From the NCBI GenBank assembly GCA_025923455.1, contig JAICFW010000058.1, positions 1 to 49,520 of the forward strand: a stretch of DNA of 49,520 bases. The letters run 5' to 3'. The translations under genes were made by a program, and so were the position numbers. Below are positions 1 to 8,597 of this stretch, piece by piece. Under the pieces are notes generated by a model, which saw only the letters and a program-made list of their open reading frames with translations, was not told the DNA's origin and did no database searches. This stretch comes from Nitrososphaeraceae archaeon (GTDB taxonomy: Archaea; Thermoproteota; Nitrososphaeria; Nitrososphaerales; Nitrososphaeraceae). Each line of letters starts with the position of its first letter. Position 1 is the first letter of the stretch.

Positions 1-519
1 ATCTTTTCTATCAGAAAGCGGTATCTTGACATTAATAGCAGGACTATTTATTTCACCGCCGCTGACAGTTTGGAATGTCCCGGTCGACAAAGTTTTCTTA
101 GCGCCTGAGCCTATGCTGATTTTATTCTTACCATCGTTATCGATATTACCTTCGACACAAGAATAAGATTGCATTTGATTTGTTATAGGATCGAGGGCAT
201 AAGCGCATACAAAGTACTCATCTCTGCTACCAACCGAAACGATATCGTTCTTTTCGTTGAATTCAAAAGACACAGTCGCGCTATTTGAATTCAAATTGTC
301 ACCGGTCAAATACTTGGTTCCAGTCTCTCCGTTAGCAGATGCAACAACCTTAAGTTTCTCAGGATGGCTGAGGCTTTTTAGATCTATTTTAGCGTCCACT
401 GAAAACTTTCCTGCCGCAAATATATGATTAGAATTGATGAAACTTGATGACAACATTAGAGAAAAAACCAATAGAGATATTGAAATTATTATTTTATTTT
501 TTAAATTAGCGTTTCTCAT
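1..519 (-). CDS. secreted protein of unknown function (3' end cut by window)
   Basis: The reading frame is open from an ATG at 519 to the window edge, giving 173 codons with no stop. The first about 35 residues form a typical signal peptide: a short basic start (MRNANLKNK), a hydrophobic run (IIISISLLVFSLMLSS) and a likely cleavage near IFAAG. The mature part is hydrophilic and beta-rich, with two visible Cys (in FVCAYALDP and YSCVEG). I do not recognise the family. It resembles the many exported proteins of unknown function in ammonia-oxidising archaea. The C-terminus lies outside the window, so a membrane anchor cannot be excluded. Confidence 0.75.
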   Translation of the reverse strand, partial: MRNANLKNKIIISISLLVFSLMLSSSFINSNHIFAAGKFSVDAKIDLKSLSHPEKLKVVASANGETGTKYLTGDNLNSNSATVSFEFNEKNDIVSVGSRDEYFVCAYALDPITNQMQSYSCVEGNIDNDGKNKISIGSGAKKTLSTGTFQTVSGGEINSPAINVKIPLSDRKD

Positions 520-610
520 TCCTTATTTTCTAACGAATTTCAAGTATATAATTCGGATGGAACCCTCATCTAGAACGTACTTCTCTTGATTATTTAGGCA
601 ATGATAAAAT

Positions 611-690
611 ATAAAAAAGTTAAAACCTGCCTGGGATTCGGACGGCTAGATAAAAAACATCCTTCCTCCCAAACAGGCTTAAAAGAAGGA
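611..690 (-). repeat. dispersed hairpin element, copy 1 (5' part)
   Basis: On the minus strand an outer stem pairs CCTGTTTGGGA (677-667) with TCCCAGGCAGG (636-626), with two G-U pairs. Inside it GGAT pairs with GTCC. The stem is followed by GGTTTTAACTTTTTTATA. The same block occurs at 31504-31575 and, without the first arm, at 38161-38219. Similarity to the 31.5 kb copy continues through GAAGGA and AATAAATAATT toward the neighbouring stop codon. The second hairpin found about 42 nt downstream in other copies is not clear here. The block lies just 3' of the small gene at 762-1007, so it may also act as its terminator. Confidence 0.75.
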
Positions 691-761
691 TTACTAATTG
701 AGTAAAAGAAAAATAAATAATTGAGCTGAAATTACTATTACGAAAAAATATTATAAAAAAT

Positions 762-1007
762 TTACTTTCCGATGGATGTTCGCATTTTATCCAATTGTTT
801 GTAATGTTCAAAGACAATGGACATAAGAATCGGTTCCAATAACACAGGTCTAACCGCGTTACTTCCCGCAGAATTATACAATTGTGGATAACAAAGCATT
901 TCATCAAAGAGTTTTTTGTCCTTTCTGTTCAGCATTTCTCTAAAAGGTTTCCATCTTGCTTTTTCAATTTCTGTGGCAATTCGATAAGAAGGTACTGTTC
1001 TACCCAT
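762..1007 (-). CDS. conserved small archaeal protein (MGRTVPSYRIA family)
   Basis: This 81-residue soluble, charged protein starts MGRTVPSYRIATE and ends with a helix containing PILMSIVFEHYKQ. A clear paralogue lies at 46812-47045 on the other strand; both share MGRTVPSYRIA, a basic helix, a central FDEM, LYN.AG, PVLL.PILMSI and F.HYKQ. A similar N-terminal pattern (MGRT.P.YR) is, as I recall, found in small haloarchaeal proteins of unknown function, so this may be an old archaeal family. No catalytic motif is visible. The hairpin element copy 1 lies just downstream. Function unknown. Confidence 0.8.
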   Translation of the reverse strand: MGRTVPSYRIATEIEKARWKPFREMLNRKDKKLFDEMLCYPQLYNSAGSNAVRPVLLEPILMSIVFEHYKQLDKMRTSIGK

Positions 1008-1223
1008 AAGATCAGATTAATCTTATTTAATTTAAAATCTGAATGACCTATAAGGGGAGGAGGGTAAATCATTTGGGCGACACAAACACCTCTTAAAACG
1101 TAGGTAAAATTTAAAAATGATTAACGTCTTTAACATATAAAATCTAGTGTTTTTTCAGTTTTATTATAAATATTCACAACTTAATCATAATTTTATTATA
1201 ATGAATTACCAAAAGGGGTTATA

Positions 1224-2429
1224 ATGGATTATGATAAAGCAAAGGAAAACGATATAGAATTGATACGTAAGGACTTTCCGATTACGAAAAAAAAGATATA
1301 CATGAACTGCGGATCGTTTGCACCAACACCCCTATCTACAATAAAGTCAATCACCGATTTCCTAGTAAGGTGCTCAGAACAAGGACCTGACTCAAGCTCT
1401 GTTCAAGAGTACATTACATCACTTATGAAAGAGCTTAGAAAAATTCTGTGTCGTCTCATTAACTGTGAGCCAGAAGAAATAATCTTCACTCAAAGTACTA
1501 CTGAAGGATTGAATTATGTTGCATCAGGTCTTGAATGGAAAAAATCTGACATTATTATCGCACGTGGCGGTCTTCATGAACACTATGCTAACTACTTTCC
1601 ATGGCTTAATGTTTCAAAAAAGTATGGTGTAAAACTAGAAGAGGTAAAAATTGATAAAAACGGCTTCTTCGATCTTGAGAAGATTGACAAAATCGCAAAG
1701 AACAAAAATTCTAGACTGATAACTCTTAGTCATGTTCTTTACAATAATGGAGCGATAATGCCCGTTGAGGAAATTGGCAAGATTGCAAAGAAACATAGTT
1801 TGCTATATTCGATAGATGCTGCTCAATCCGTTGGCACCATTACCGTGAATGTAAGAAAAATTGGATGCGACTTTCTGGCCTTTCCTGGATTCAAGTGGAT
1901 ATGCGGTCCTTCTGGGATAGGTATATTTTATTGCAAAAAAGAATCTGCCCCATTGTTGATTCCCAAGTATATCGGAGGAGAATCAGCAATTATTACTGAA
2001 GAAAAAAATCTGGTCTATGCTGAATCTCCACAAAAATTTCAAACTGGTTTTAGAAACTATGCTGGAATTGCCGGCCTTACATCATCTTTGAGGTACATTC
2101 AACACATGGGTATTGACACAATAAGAAGAATGAATATGAAAGTGGCCAATGAAATGATTGAGCAGTTAAGAAGAATTCCTGGTGTTTCGATATTTGTGCC
2201 CGAAGATGAGAAGCTTAGATCATCGATAGTTTCTTTTGACACAGACTCGGTACTTTCAAAGGTTGTTGTATCAAGACTCGAGGAAAATAAAATAATTGTT
2301 GCAGAGAGGGATATTATTGGTGGCGGAAAGAAAAAAGCAGTAAGAGCGTCGCCTCATTTCTTCAATACTTCTGACGAGGTTTTTACACTTGTTCAGAATA
2401 TTAAGAACATTCAAAACATGTTTGATTGA
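1224..2429 (+). CDS. class V aminotransferase (PLP-dependent, SufS/epimerase-like fold)
   Basis: The 401-residue protein has the full fold-type I layout of class V aminotransferases. A phosphate-binding stretch lies near TQSTTEGLNY (89-98), the cofactor-pairing Asp is D198 in SIDAAQSVG, and the Schiff-base Lys is K224 in PGFKWICGP. The C-terminal part has VRASPHFFNT, the pattern of isopenicillin-N-epimerase-like members, and lacks the reactive Cys loop of SufS/CsdA. It is therefore more likely an aminotransferase, epimerase or lyase than a cysteine desulfurase. The ATG at 1224 follows AAGGGG at a good distance. The 3' end overlaps the convergent RAM-domain gene by 19 bp. Substrate unknown. 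Confidence 0.88.
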   Translation: MDYDKAKENDIELIRKDFPITKKKIYMNCGSFAPTPLSTIKSITDFLVRCSEQGPDSSSVQEYITSLMKELRKILCRLINCEPEEIIFTQSTTEGLNYVASGLEWKKSDIIIARGGLHEHYANYFPWLNVSKKYGVKLEEVKIDKNGFFDLEKIDKIAKNKNSRLITLSHVLYNNGAIMPVEEIGKIAKKHSLLYSIDAAQSVGTITVNVRKIGCDFLAFPGFKWICGPSGIGIFYCKKESAPLLIPKYIGGESAIITEEKNLVYAESPQKFQTGFRNYAGIAGLTSSLRYIQHMGIDTIRRMNMKVANEMIEQLRRIPGVSIFVPEDEKLRSSIVSFDTDSVLSKVVVSRLEENKIIVAERDIIGGGKKKAVRASPHFFNTSDEVFTLVQNIKNIQNMFD

Positions 2430-2683
2430 TTCTTTTTGTCCTTTCCTGTCTGACCTTCAATTACTATCATTGTCAGGGTGGATCTAACCTTATCAATTCT
2501 TCTAACATGCCATGTTATTGTTTCTCTGAGTTTGTCCATAGTATCTGCGGAAATCTTCACAATTATATCATATACTCCGTATACACCACTTACTTCACTT
2601 ACTCCAGGGAGCTTTTTAATTTCCTGTAATATCTCCTCTTCAGAGCCCAGATCACAATTTATTAAAACATAAGCTGTTGGCAT
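2411..2683 (-). CDS. stand-alone RAM (Lrp/AsnC ligand-binding) domain protein
   Basis: This 90-residue protein matches the regulation-of-amino-acid-metabolism domain of Lrp/AsnC regulators without the helix-turn-helix. It begins with an AYVLINCDLGSE beta strand, then EILQEIKKLPGV, V.GVYDIIVKI, and a final strand around TLTMIVIEG. Such stand-alone RAM proteins form ring-like oligomers that bind small effectors and can pair with full-length regulators. The last about 12 residues are basic and probably disordered. The 3' end overlaps the convergent aminotransferase gene. Ligand and partner are not shown by the sequence. Confidence 0.88.
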   Translation of the reverse strand: MPTAYVLINCDLGSEEEILQEIKKLPGVSEVSGVYGVYDIIVKISADTMDKLRETITWHVRRIDKVRSTLTMIVIEGQTGKDKKNQSNMF

Positions 2684-2785
2684 ACTATTACATTATACTT
2701 CTAAGGAGTATTAAAACTCGTTGTAGAATTCGCGTATCCTATACTACTATTATCGCTAAAAATTCGTGTAAAGATTACCTTTGTA

Positions 2786-3448
2786 TTATCCTGTTTCCCA
2801 ATTCCCTGAAAAATTATTATCAATAGCGATAGCTCTTATGGGAGATCCGGAGGCTCCTGATAGTTTTAATGGTATCATTATCAGAGTAAAATTTTGGCTG
2901 TTAATTTCATCCAAATTGCACAGGTTTTCCACAATTAAGATTTCCTTATTTAATAATAATTTATGTACAGGAAAATTACTATCCGATCCCCTATCAATGC
3001 TGGGTGAGTCTATACATACAGCGTTTACTTTTTTATTTATCAGATATTCTGCGGCATCTTCTGAAAGACCCGGACTATGGCTGAAATAATAATCGTTGTC
3101 CATCTCGTTCTCCCACAAAGTAGAAAACACAATAGAATCACCCTCCAGCATCCTCACATTAGATGCTTCTATTTCATTTGCAGTTATTAATTCATTTGCT
3201 GCCTTGGTTATTTTAATGAGAATAGCTCTTGAAATGAATCTGTCGATTGGTATTTTATCGATTGATGAAACACCAGTAACAAAATGTGATGGAGCATCCA
3301 TATGCGTACCTGTATGAGTACTCATAAAGATCACTTCTGAATGATAATTATGCACATCCATTTTGTTCCAAGTAATAAATTTAGGTAATGGTGAACCTGG
3401 AAAAACTTTGGTATCAGTACTTATTTCTCTAGTTAAATCTAATATCAT
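2786..3448 (-). CDS. cyclase family protein (kynurenine formamidase-like metal hydrolase)
   Basis: The 220-residue protein contains the family hallmark STHTGTHMDAPSHF at about residues 43-56, whose His and Asp residues bind the metal. The start LDLTREIS is also typical, and CIDSPSIDRG followed by FPVHKLLL gives the other conserved block. Members hydrolyse N-formylkynurenine, isatin or similar amides. No tryptophan-breakdown genes lie nearby, so the substrate is open. The length matches the usual 200-220 residues. A small membrane-protein gene ends 15 bp upstream on the same strand and may be co-transcribed. Confidence 0.88.
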   Translation of the reverse strand: MILDLTREISTDTKVFPGSPLPKFITWNKMDVHNYHSEVIFMSTHTGTHMDAPSHFVTGVSSIDKIPIDRFISRAILIKITKAANELITANEIEASNVRMLEGDSIVFSTLWENEMDNDYYFSHSPGLSEDAAEYLINKKVNAVCIDSPSIDRGSDSNFPVHKLLLNKEILIVENLCNLDEINSQNFTLIMIPLKLSGASGSPIRAIAIDNNFSGNWETG

Positions 3449-3463
3449 CGATGGAATATGTAA

Positions 3464-3619
3464 TTATGATTTATTCATATCTCTTTTGCCCTTACGACCG
3501 GATCTGATTATTCCGTTAACGATGATGATACTCAAGAATCCGAAGGTGCCTATCAACACATAGAGGGCACCTCTATGGATCAATTCGGTTAGTTCATCTA
3601 TTATCATTTCCAATGGCAT
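3464..3619 (-). CDS. small single-span membrane protein
   Basis: From the ATG at 3619 this is 51 residues; a TTG at 3649 would add ten. An amphipathic start (PLEMIIDELTELIHRG) is followed by one hydrophobic span (ALYVLIGTFGFLSIIIVNGII) and a basic tail (RSGRKGKRDMNKS), which predicts a cytosolic C-terminus. It ends 15 bp before the cyclase-family gene on the same strand. I do not recognise the family. The clean amphipathic-span-basic layout supports a real gene. Confidence 0.55.
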   Translation of the reverse strand: MPLEMIIDELTELIHRGALYVLIGTFGFLSIIIVNGIIRSGRKGKRDMNKS

Positions 3620-3751
3620 TTGAAATTGATATAGATATCTAATGAACAAATAAAATATTTACTATAGATCAACAATCAACAGGGCGAGATATCAATTAAA
3701 AAATTTATCAAATATGGATGAATGATAAGATTTACACAAATCGTTATTGGT

Positions 3752-4075
3752 TTATTCTGATTTCAACCAGTTCCAAACCTCAATTCCTCTAATAGCGCAT
3801 TGCTTTCTTATAATTTGCCTTGCTCTTCGAGCAGCTTCCACTTCATTGATTGATTTTGTTCTCATATATTGTACCAATAATTCCTCGTAAAGTTTTTTTG
3901 CCCTCTCTTCAGAAAATTCTTTATATGTTTTTTTACTCGATTCATGTGCTATTATTTTTGATTTCTCATTATCTTGAGAATTAGACTGAGTTAATCCCTT
4001 TAGTTCTGCATATTCTAATTTACAATCAGGGCAATTATCATCAAAAAAATTCTTGTGGACGTTACATGCAGACAA
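3752..4075 (-). CDS. hypothetical protein with N-terminal zinc-knuckle-like motif
   Basis: This 107-residue protein starts MSACNVHKNFF and then has CPDC at about residues 15-18, so C4, H7, C15 and C18 could form a small metal site. The middle is polar, and the C-terminal half is a long charged helix (YKEFSEERAKKLYEELLVQYM...) ending in IEVWNWLKSE. The layout suggests a nucleic-acid or protein-binding helper, but no known domain is recognised. It is separated from the permease gene by about 90 bp. Function unknown. Confidence 0.7.
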   Translation of the reverse strand: MSACNVHKNFFDDNCPDCKLEYAELKGLTQSNSQDNEKSKIIAHESSKKTYKEFSEERAKKLYEELLVQYMRTKSINEVEAARRARQIIRKQCAIRGIEVWNWLKSE

Positions 4076-4167
4076 CTAGTTAGTATTAATGAAAGTTAGA
4101 TTTAAGGAAAGTGTACTTGAAGGCGACCAGAATAATTACGTCAAATCGCATCAAATGATAGCTGATA

Positions 4168-5454
4168 TTATGCCGGAGTCTTGGAGACCTTAAATTTTAG
4201 AACAAGCTTAGTAATCAACAGATATAGTAATGAGGAAACTACCAGACTTGGAATCGTAGAACCTATTGCTGGTAATTGCGATAAAAAAATTGGTGAAAGT
4301 TGAGAGAGCAAATAGTATGTCAAGGCACCAGCAAACCAGGCAGCAATAGCAGGATAACCTATCTTCATTATTTTGTTACCATACATCATATCACGCTGGT
4401 ATCTACCACGACTAATTACAAAATAGTCTGTTAGAATGACTCCAAAAAGAGGAATAAATAAGGCCCCTATCAAAAACAAAAATTGTTCATATCCTTCAAT
4501 AGATACAAAAATAGCCAAAATAGTACTTACAGCTGAGAATCCAATAATCAAATGTCGTTGATTTAGATTGTGAAAAATATTTTGCGAAGAAATTGCTGCC
4601 GAGTATATATCTGCAAAAGCGTTATCTATCTCATCGACAATCATAACTAAGAGAATAAAACCAAAGAAGATTGCCTGGATAGATATTATTATAGAGGAAA
4701 TATCTCCAACACCAAATAGTAGTCCTCCAACATAAAAAATGATATTTGTAATAGAAAATCCTACCAATGTACCTATAAAGGCACCTCTGCTAGTCTTCGA
4801 AAACCTGTTGTAATCTGAAACAAGGGGCATCCAAGAGATAGGCATAGCAATCACAATATCTAATGCAACAAAAAATGACATATCATTGCTTTCTTCAGAC
4901 ATCACGTTTGGAAGATTTTGAAATAGTAAGGTAACCAAAATTATTGCTGATGAAGCATAAACTATCCATATAGCAAACTTTGACAGCCACTGTTTTACCA
5001 CAAACAGGGGTCCAAAAATGCCAAGCAAGGTAATAATAATTCCAAATAAAATGTTCCATACAAAAGTAACGTTCATATTTGTTAATTGTTCCGCAGCCTT
5101 TGAAAGTATCAGAATTTCAAATGTAGTCCAGCCAATAAGCTGAATTATGTTTAGTACAGCAGCTAGATATGACCCGTACAGTCCAAAAGCCGGTCGCGTC
5201 CCAATAATTGATGGTACTGCATGATCGCTTCCTATTTTTCCTGCCATTGATAATAGTACGGAGCCTGCAATTGAACCAATAATGATTGCAAGCAATGCAT
5301 GGTAAAAGGGAGCGTCCGACAAAAAGGATCCTGCAGAAAAAACTAGCAATCCAACACCGAGACTGGACCACAAAATGAAATAATGAAAACTTCCAAGAAT
5401 TCTATGTTTTGGAGGAACTGGATCAATTCCCCATTGTGGCAGGTTAGGAACCAT
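4168..5454 (-). CDS. NCS1-family permease (cytosine/purine/hydroxymethylpyrimidine transporter)
   Basis: The 428-residue protein has about twelve hydrophobic spans and the family start WGIDPVPPKHRILGS.HYF, followed by GSIAGSVLLS, PSIIGTRPAFGLYGSY and IQLIGWTTFEI, all typical of the CodB/CytX branch of nucleobase:cation symporter-1. A later loop reads PLVSDYNRFSK, also conserved in the family. It should import a nucleobase or thiamin pyrimidine with H+ or Na+. I looked upstream for a TPP riboswitch signature and saw none. A thiamine-binding-like protein lies 10 kb away, too far to argue for linkage. Substrate open. Confidence 0.87.
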   Translation of the reverse strand: MVPNLPQWGIDPVPPKHRILGSFHYFILWSSLGVGLLVFSAGSFLSDAPFYHALLAIIIGSIAGSVLLSMAGKIGSDHAVPSIIGTRPAFGLYGSYLAAVLNIIQLIGWTTFEILILSKAAEQLTNMNVTFVWNILFGIIITLLGIFGPLFVVKQWLSKFAIWIVYASSAIILVTLLFQNLPNVMSEESNDMSFFVALDIVIAMPISWMPLVSDYNRFSKTSRGAFIGTLVGFSITNIIFYVGGLLFGVGDISSIIISIQAIFFGFILLVMIVDEIDNAFADIYSAAISSQNIFHNLNQRHLIIGFSAVSTILAIFVSIEGYEQFLFLIGALFIPLFGVILTDYFVISRGRYQRDMMYGNKIMKIGYPAIAAWFAGALTYYLLSQLSPIFLSQLPAIGSTIPSLVVSSLLYLLITKLVLKFKVSKTPA

Positions 5455-5611
5455 ATGGTGTTTACAAATTTTTATAAATATAAATCAAGAACAAATAATT
5501 TCCTAATTCATATTTCTTAAATAATCATTTGATTAATAAATCAAAAAAAATAAACAAATATCATAAAATTTTTACACAATGTTAATATGTGAAAACAACG
5601 TATATTATACG

Positions 5612-5734
5612 ATGTCTATTTGTGTTATGTGTCTCAAAACATACGATGAGAAGGAAGTAAATCTTCAACGAAAAATCGTAAACGATGAAGATTTCTGTAA
5701 TGAATGTTGGACCGAAGTAATGAATATTGAATAA
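5612..5734 (+). CDS. 40-residue zinc-ribbon miniprotein
   Basis: ATG to TAA encodes 40 residues with two CxxC knuckles, C4-x2-C7 (MSICVMCLK) and C29-x2-C32 (DFCNECW), separated by 21 polar residues. This is the classic layout of a one-zinc ribbon. There is nothing else in the protein, so it probably acts by binding a partner or nucleic acid. It lies alone on the plus strand between two minus-strand genes. It belongs to a set of tiny Cys-rich genes scattered through the window. Confidence 0.65.
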   Translation: MSICVMCLKTYDEKEVNLQRKIVNDEDFCNECWTEVMNIE

Positions 5735-5771
5735 TTCTATGTTAGAGTTTTGATTTGATCGTATGTGGTAA

Positions 5772-6263
5772 CTAGGAATTCCATTTTTTCTTCTTTAGAT
5801 CATATTCCTCTCTTGAATATCTTATAGTTGCTGGGTGGCCCATTACGACAACATTAGGAGGCACATCCTTTGTTACAACTGCCCCCATTGCAATCACACT
5901 ATTTTTCCCAACAGTTACCCCGGGTTTAAATACGGCTCTACCTCCAATTATTGCTCCGTCTTCTACCACTACTCCAGTCATTTTAGGGCTCATTGGATAA
6001 GGATCATTTGTAAATGCCGCGCAAGGACCTATGAATACATTTTTTCCAATCGTAGTTAGCGGTGGAATATACACTGATCCTTCAATTCTTGTATTATCCC
6101 CAATTTTTACATTATAATCTATATGAACGAGTGATCCTATTGAAACATTATCCCCTATCTCACTGTTGTTACCAATGTAACTAAAATGCCAAATTTTTAC
6201 ATTCTTTCCTAATTTTGCAGTTGCTGAAATAAAGTTTATTAAATTATTACTTTGTTTTTCCAT
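5772..6263 (-). CDS. left-handed beta-helix sugar N-acetyltransferase (WbpD/WlbB-like)
   Basis: The 163-residue protein is made of hexapeptide repeats ([LIV]G.n..IG pattern: KLGKNVKIW, IGNNSEIGDNVSIGS, KIGDNTRIEGSVYI, TIGKNVFIGP). The loop with FTNDPYP and the end GAVVTKDVPPNVVVMGHPA are hallmarks of trimeric acetyltransferases acting on UDP-3-amino-sugars. With the Gfo/Idh dehydrogenase at 6658-7641 it would supply two steps of a 2,3-diacetamido uronate-type pathway for surface glycans or N-glycosylation. The usual DegT-type aminotransferase is not in the window. Exact substrate is inference. Confidence 0.85.
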   Translation of the reverse strand: MEKQSNNLINFISATAKLGKNVKIWHFSYIGNNSEIGDNVSIGSLVHIDYNVKIGDNTRIEGSVYIPPLTTIGKNVFIGPCAAFTNDPYPMSPKMTGVVVEDGAIIGGRAVFKPGVTVGKNSVIAMGAVVTKDVPPNVVVMGHPATIRYSREEYDLKKKKWNS

Positions 6264-6338
6264 ACCTCATCTTCTCATATGTTTAAACTCATACTATATC
6301 TATATTCAATTTATGTTACTTCATATTCTCACAGTTAA

Positions 6339-6626
6339 TTACAAATGCCAAGGATGCCCATTTTTTATGATCTTACTGGGAATTTTTTCATGCCATTTTT
6401 GTAAAAACTGGATATCCTTTTCTTTATCTCGGAGTTCGTCTGGTAACATGACTGGAATTTCTTCAATGATAGGATAAAACCTTGAACACTGAGAGCAAAA
6501 AAGAACTCCTTCCTTTATTACATTTTCATTAATTGTTTTATCTTCGGCAGTATCAATTTCAATCAATTCCAATGGGTAGTATTTGTCTATAGGACATGCC
6601 AAGATGTCCAGCATCGATCGTCTCAT
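6339..6626 (-). CDS. Trm112-like zinc-ribbon-fold protein
   Basis: The 95-residue protein carries the Trm112/UPF0434 pattern: MLDILACPIDKYYPLEL at the start, a second Cys pair at FCSQCSRFYPI, then EIPVMLPDELRD. Trm112 proteins bind and stabilise methyltransferases acting on tRNA, rRNA and release factors. Archaeal Trm112 is known to serve several such enzymes. Here it sits between the sugar acetyltransferase and the Gfo/Idh dehydrogenase, so it could instead assist a glycan-linked enzyme. Four Cys are present, consistent with a zinc site. Confidence 0.83.
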   Translation of the reverse strand: MRRSMLDILACPIDKYYPLELIEIDTAEDKTINENVIKEGVLFCSQCSRFYPIIEEIPVMLPDELRDKEKDIQFLQKWHEKIPSKIIKNGHPWHL

Positions 6627-6657
6627 GATGATTTCTAGGTTTGCACATCTTATTATT

Positions 6658-7641
6658 TCATTTCAATTCTAAATATATTGGTGAACCGGTTTCACTAGAA
6701 AGAAGTGCTGCCTCAGCTACTTTTGTCACATTTGTGGCTTCTATGGCGGTAACAACAGGTTGCTTCCTCCTACCATCAATTACTTCAACAAAACTCTGTA
6801 ATTCTAGGACAAGTGGTTCCTGAAACTGCTGTCTTCTGGGAATAATAGTAGCATCACCATGATCAATTCTTATCTCTTGAGTAATAAAATCCCCGTTAAC
6901 TGTGCCTTCAGTGCATACGGCAGAAAATGTTCTAACCTTCTTTGGTGTCACCCAATTTGATGCAATTATCGCAACCTTCTGATCCTCAAATCCAAGCATT
7001 ATTGTTGCAAAATCCTCAAACAAGTGAAATTTTTTTCCAGCCCTAGCAAAAACCATTTTTGGCCCCCTACCGAAAAGAAACATTGCAGTATCTATATCAT
7101 GTACTGATGTATCATAAATTACTCCTACATCTTTGATATGTAAGGGCATTCTGTTTTCCCTATGGAATTCCATCATCAAAAGATCGCCATATGTCTGCTG
7201 CTGAATTATGTTCTTCAAATCCTGAACAGCAGGATTAAATCTTTCAACGTATCCACATGTCAGGACAACGTTTGCTTTGTCGGCCAGGTCAGTCATTTCT
7301 TCACATTCTCTAGATGAAAATGAAAGAGGTTTTTCCACAAATGCGTGACAACCATTTCCAATTACCTCCTTTACTACTGACAGGTGTGATTTAGTAGGTG
7401 TACACACAAGGCATGCGTCCAATTCACGTTCGTTAGAAAAAAAATCATTCATTGAAGAATAAGATTTTATATTGTATTTTTCCGCTATTTCTTTCGCGCG
7501 TTCTGCAGATAGATCACAAACAGCTCCTAGGACTCCCATATTATAAAGAACCCGGACATGGTTCTTTCCCCAACCACCGACTCCAATTACTCCAATTTTT
7601 AAGCCGCTATTCTTTTTGTTTACCAACTTGGCGTTAGCCAT
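6658..7641 (-). CDS. Gfo/Idh/MocA family NAD(P)-dependent sugar dehydrogenase
   Basis: The 327-residue protein has an N-terminal Rossmann fold with IGVIGVGGWGKNHVR (GxGGxG at 20-25) and the family motif VEKPLS at 102-107, whose Lys is catalytic. A C-terminal alpha/beta domain has HDIDTAMFLFG. The length is typical. Together with the hexapeptide acetyltransferase it fits a WbpB-like oxidation of a UDP-sugar acid, but other sugars are possible. Its start overlaps the end of the aminotransferase gene by 22 bp, so the two are translationally coupled. Confidence 0.85.
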   Translation of the reverse strand: MANAKLVNKKNSGLKIGVIGVGGWGKNHVRVLYNMGVLGAVCDLSAERAKEIAEKYNIKSYSSMNDFFSNERELDACLVCTPTKSHLSVVKEVIGNGCHAFVEKPLSFSSRECEEMTDLADKANVVLTCGYVERFNPAVQDLKNIIQQQTYGDLLMMEFHRENRMPLHIKDVGVIYDTSVHDIDTAMFLFGRGPKMVFARAGKKFHLFEDFATIMLGFEDQKVAIIASNWVTPKKVRTFSAVCTEGTVNGDFITQEIRIDHGDATIIPRRQQFQEPLVLELQSFVEVIDGRRKQPVVTAIEATNVTKVAEAALLSSETGSPIYLELK

Positions 7642-8540
7642 CCCATAAATTTTTCAGATTTTCCAGTTACTATATTTTCGTAATTTTCCCTTATACTTTT
7701 TGTAATTGAACCTTCCCTTCCAGTTCCAACTATATTTCCATCGATCTTTGTAATTGCAATTATTTCAGCGGCTGTTCCTGTAAGGAATATCTCATCTGCC
7801 AGATATAATTCTGTCCTTGAAATGGGACGCTCAACAACTTCATATCCCAACTCCTTTGCAATCGTTATGGCAGTATTTCTTGTAATCCCTTCCAGTATCG
7901 AATCTGCTAACTGGGGGGTGTGAAGTTTTCCATTTCTAACCACAAAAATGTTCTCTCCAGAAGCTTCACTGACATTCCCATTCCTATCAAGCAGTATGGA
8001 TTCATCGTATCCATTTCGCCTGCATTCTTGGGTAGCTAATACAGAATTAAGATAATTACCAGAAGCCTTTGCCATTGGGGGAATGGATTCATCGTCAATT
8101 CTTCTCCAGGAAGAAATACATGCAGAGATACCATCACCCTTGAAATATTTTGCAAATGGAAAAATTATGATTGTCGTATGTGTTGGAGAATTCTTAGTTA
8201 CGTTTAGATCTATTCCATGTAGACCAACAAATGTTAATGGCCGTATGTAACACGATTGTCTTATAGAGCTCTTTCGAATTAATTCTACAGTAGCTTTACA
8301 AAGTTCATCAGCAGAAAATCTTGTTGTAAAGGAATAGACATTAGCTGATTTATGGAGTCTTTCCATATGTTCCTTGAGTCTAAATATGTATAAATTGTCG
8401 TCATCAGACGAATATGCTCGGATGCCTTCAAAGACTGCTGTTCCATAGTGAAGAGCATGTACAAAGATCGGAACTTTGGCCTCCTCCCATTTAAGATACT
8501 GTCCATCGAACCAGACAAAATCTACACCCTTATCCTTCAT
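7620..8540 (-). CDS. ilvE: branched-chain amino acid aminotransferase (class IV)
   Basis: The 306-residue protein has the class IV start FVWFDGQYLKWEEAKVPIF.HALHYG..VFEGIRAY, the PLP Lys K158 in PPMAKASGNYLNS, and the signature LDRNGNVSEASGENIF, followed by LEGITRNTAI and IFLTGTAAEI. This is the pattern of archaeal and bacterial IlvE, which moves the amino group between glutamate and Leu/Ile/Val. It overlaps the downstream dehydrogenase gene. That context leaves open a role in amino-sugar formation, but sequence type favours branched-chain amino acids. Confidence 0.9.
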   Translation of the reverse strand: MKDKGVDFVWFDGQYLKWEEAKVPIFVHALHYGTAVFEGIRAYSSDDDNLYIFRLKEHMERLHKSANVYSFTTRFSADELCKATVELIRKSSIRQSCYIRPLTFVGLHGIDLNVTKNSPTHTTIIIFPFAKYFKGDGISACISSWRRIDDESIPPMAKASGNYLNSVLATQECRRNGYDESILLDRNGNVSEASGENIFVVRNGKLHTPQLADSILEGITRNTAITIAKELGYEVVERPISRTELYLADEIFLTGTAAEIIAITKIDGNIVGTGREGSITKSIRENYENIVTGKSEKFMGWLTPSW

Positions 8541-8597
8541 AATGGCAAATCAATTATTGGATAATAAAAGTATTCAAATATTGTGTATAGAGAACAA

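Noticed and set aside
620-907. Minus-strand 95-codon frame
   Set aside because: It overlaps the conserved MGRTVPSYRIA gene and the hairpin element, and its sequence has no protein-like pattern.
1224-2429. SufS/cysteine desulfurase label for the class V enzyme
   Set aside because: The reactive Cys loop is absent; the end reads RASPHFFNT as in epimerase/aminotransferase members.
5455-5611. Possible TPP riboswitch before the NCS1 permease
   Set aside because: No CTGAGA or other thi-box core is present on the coding strand.
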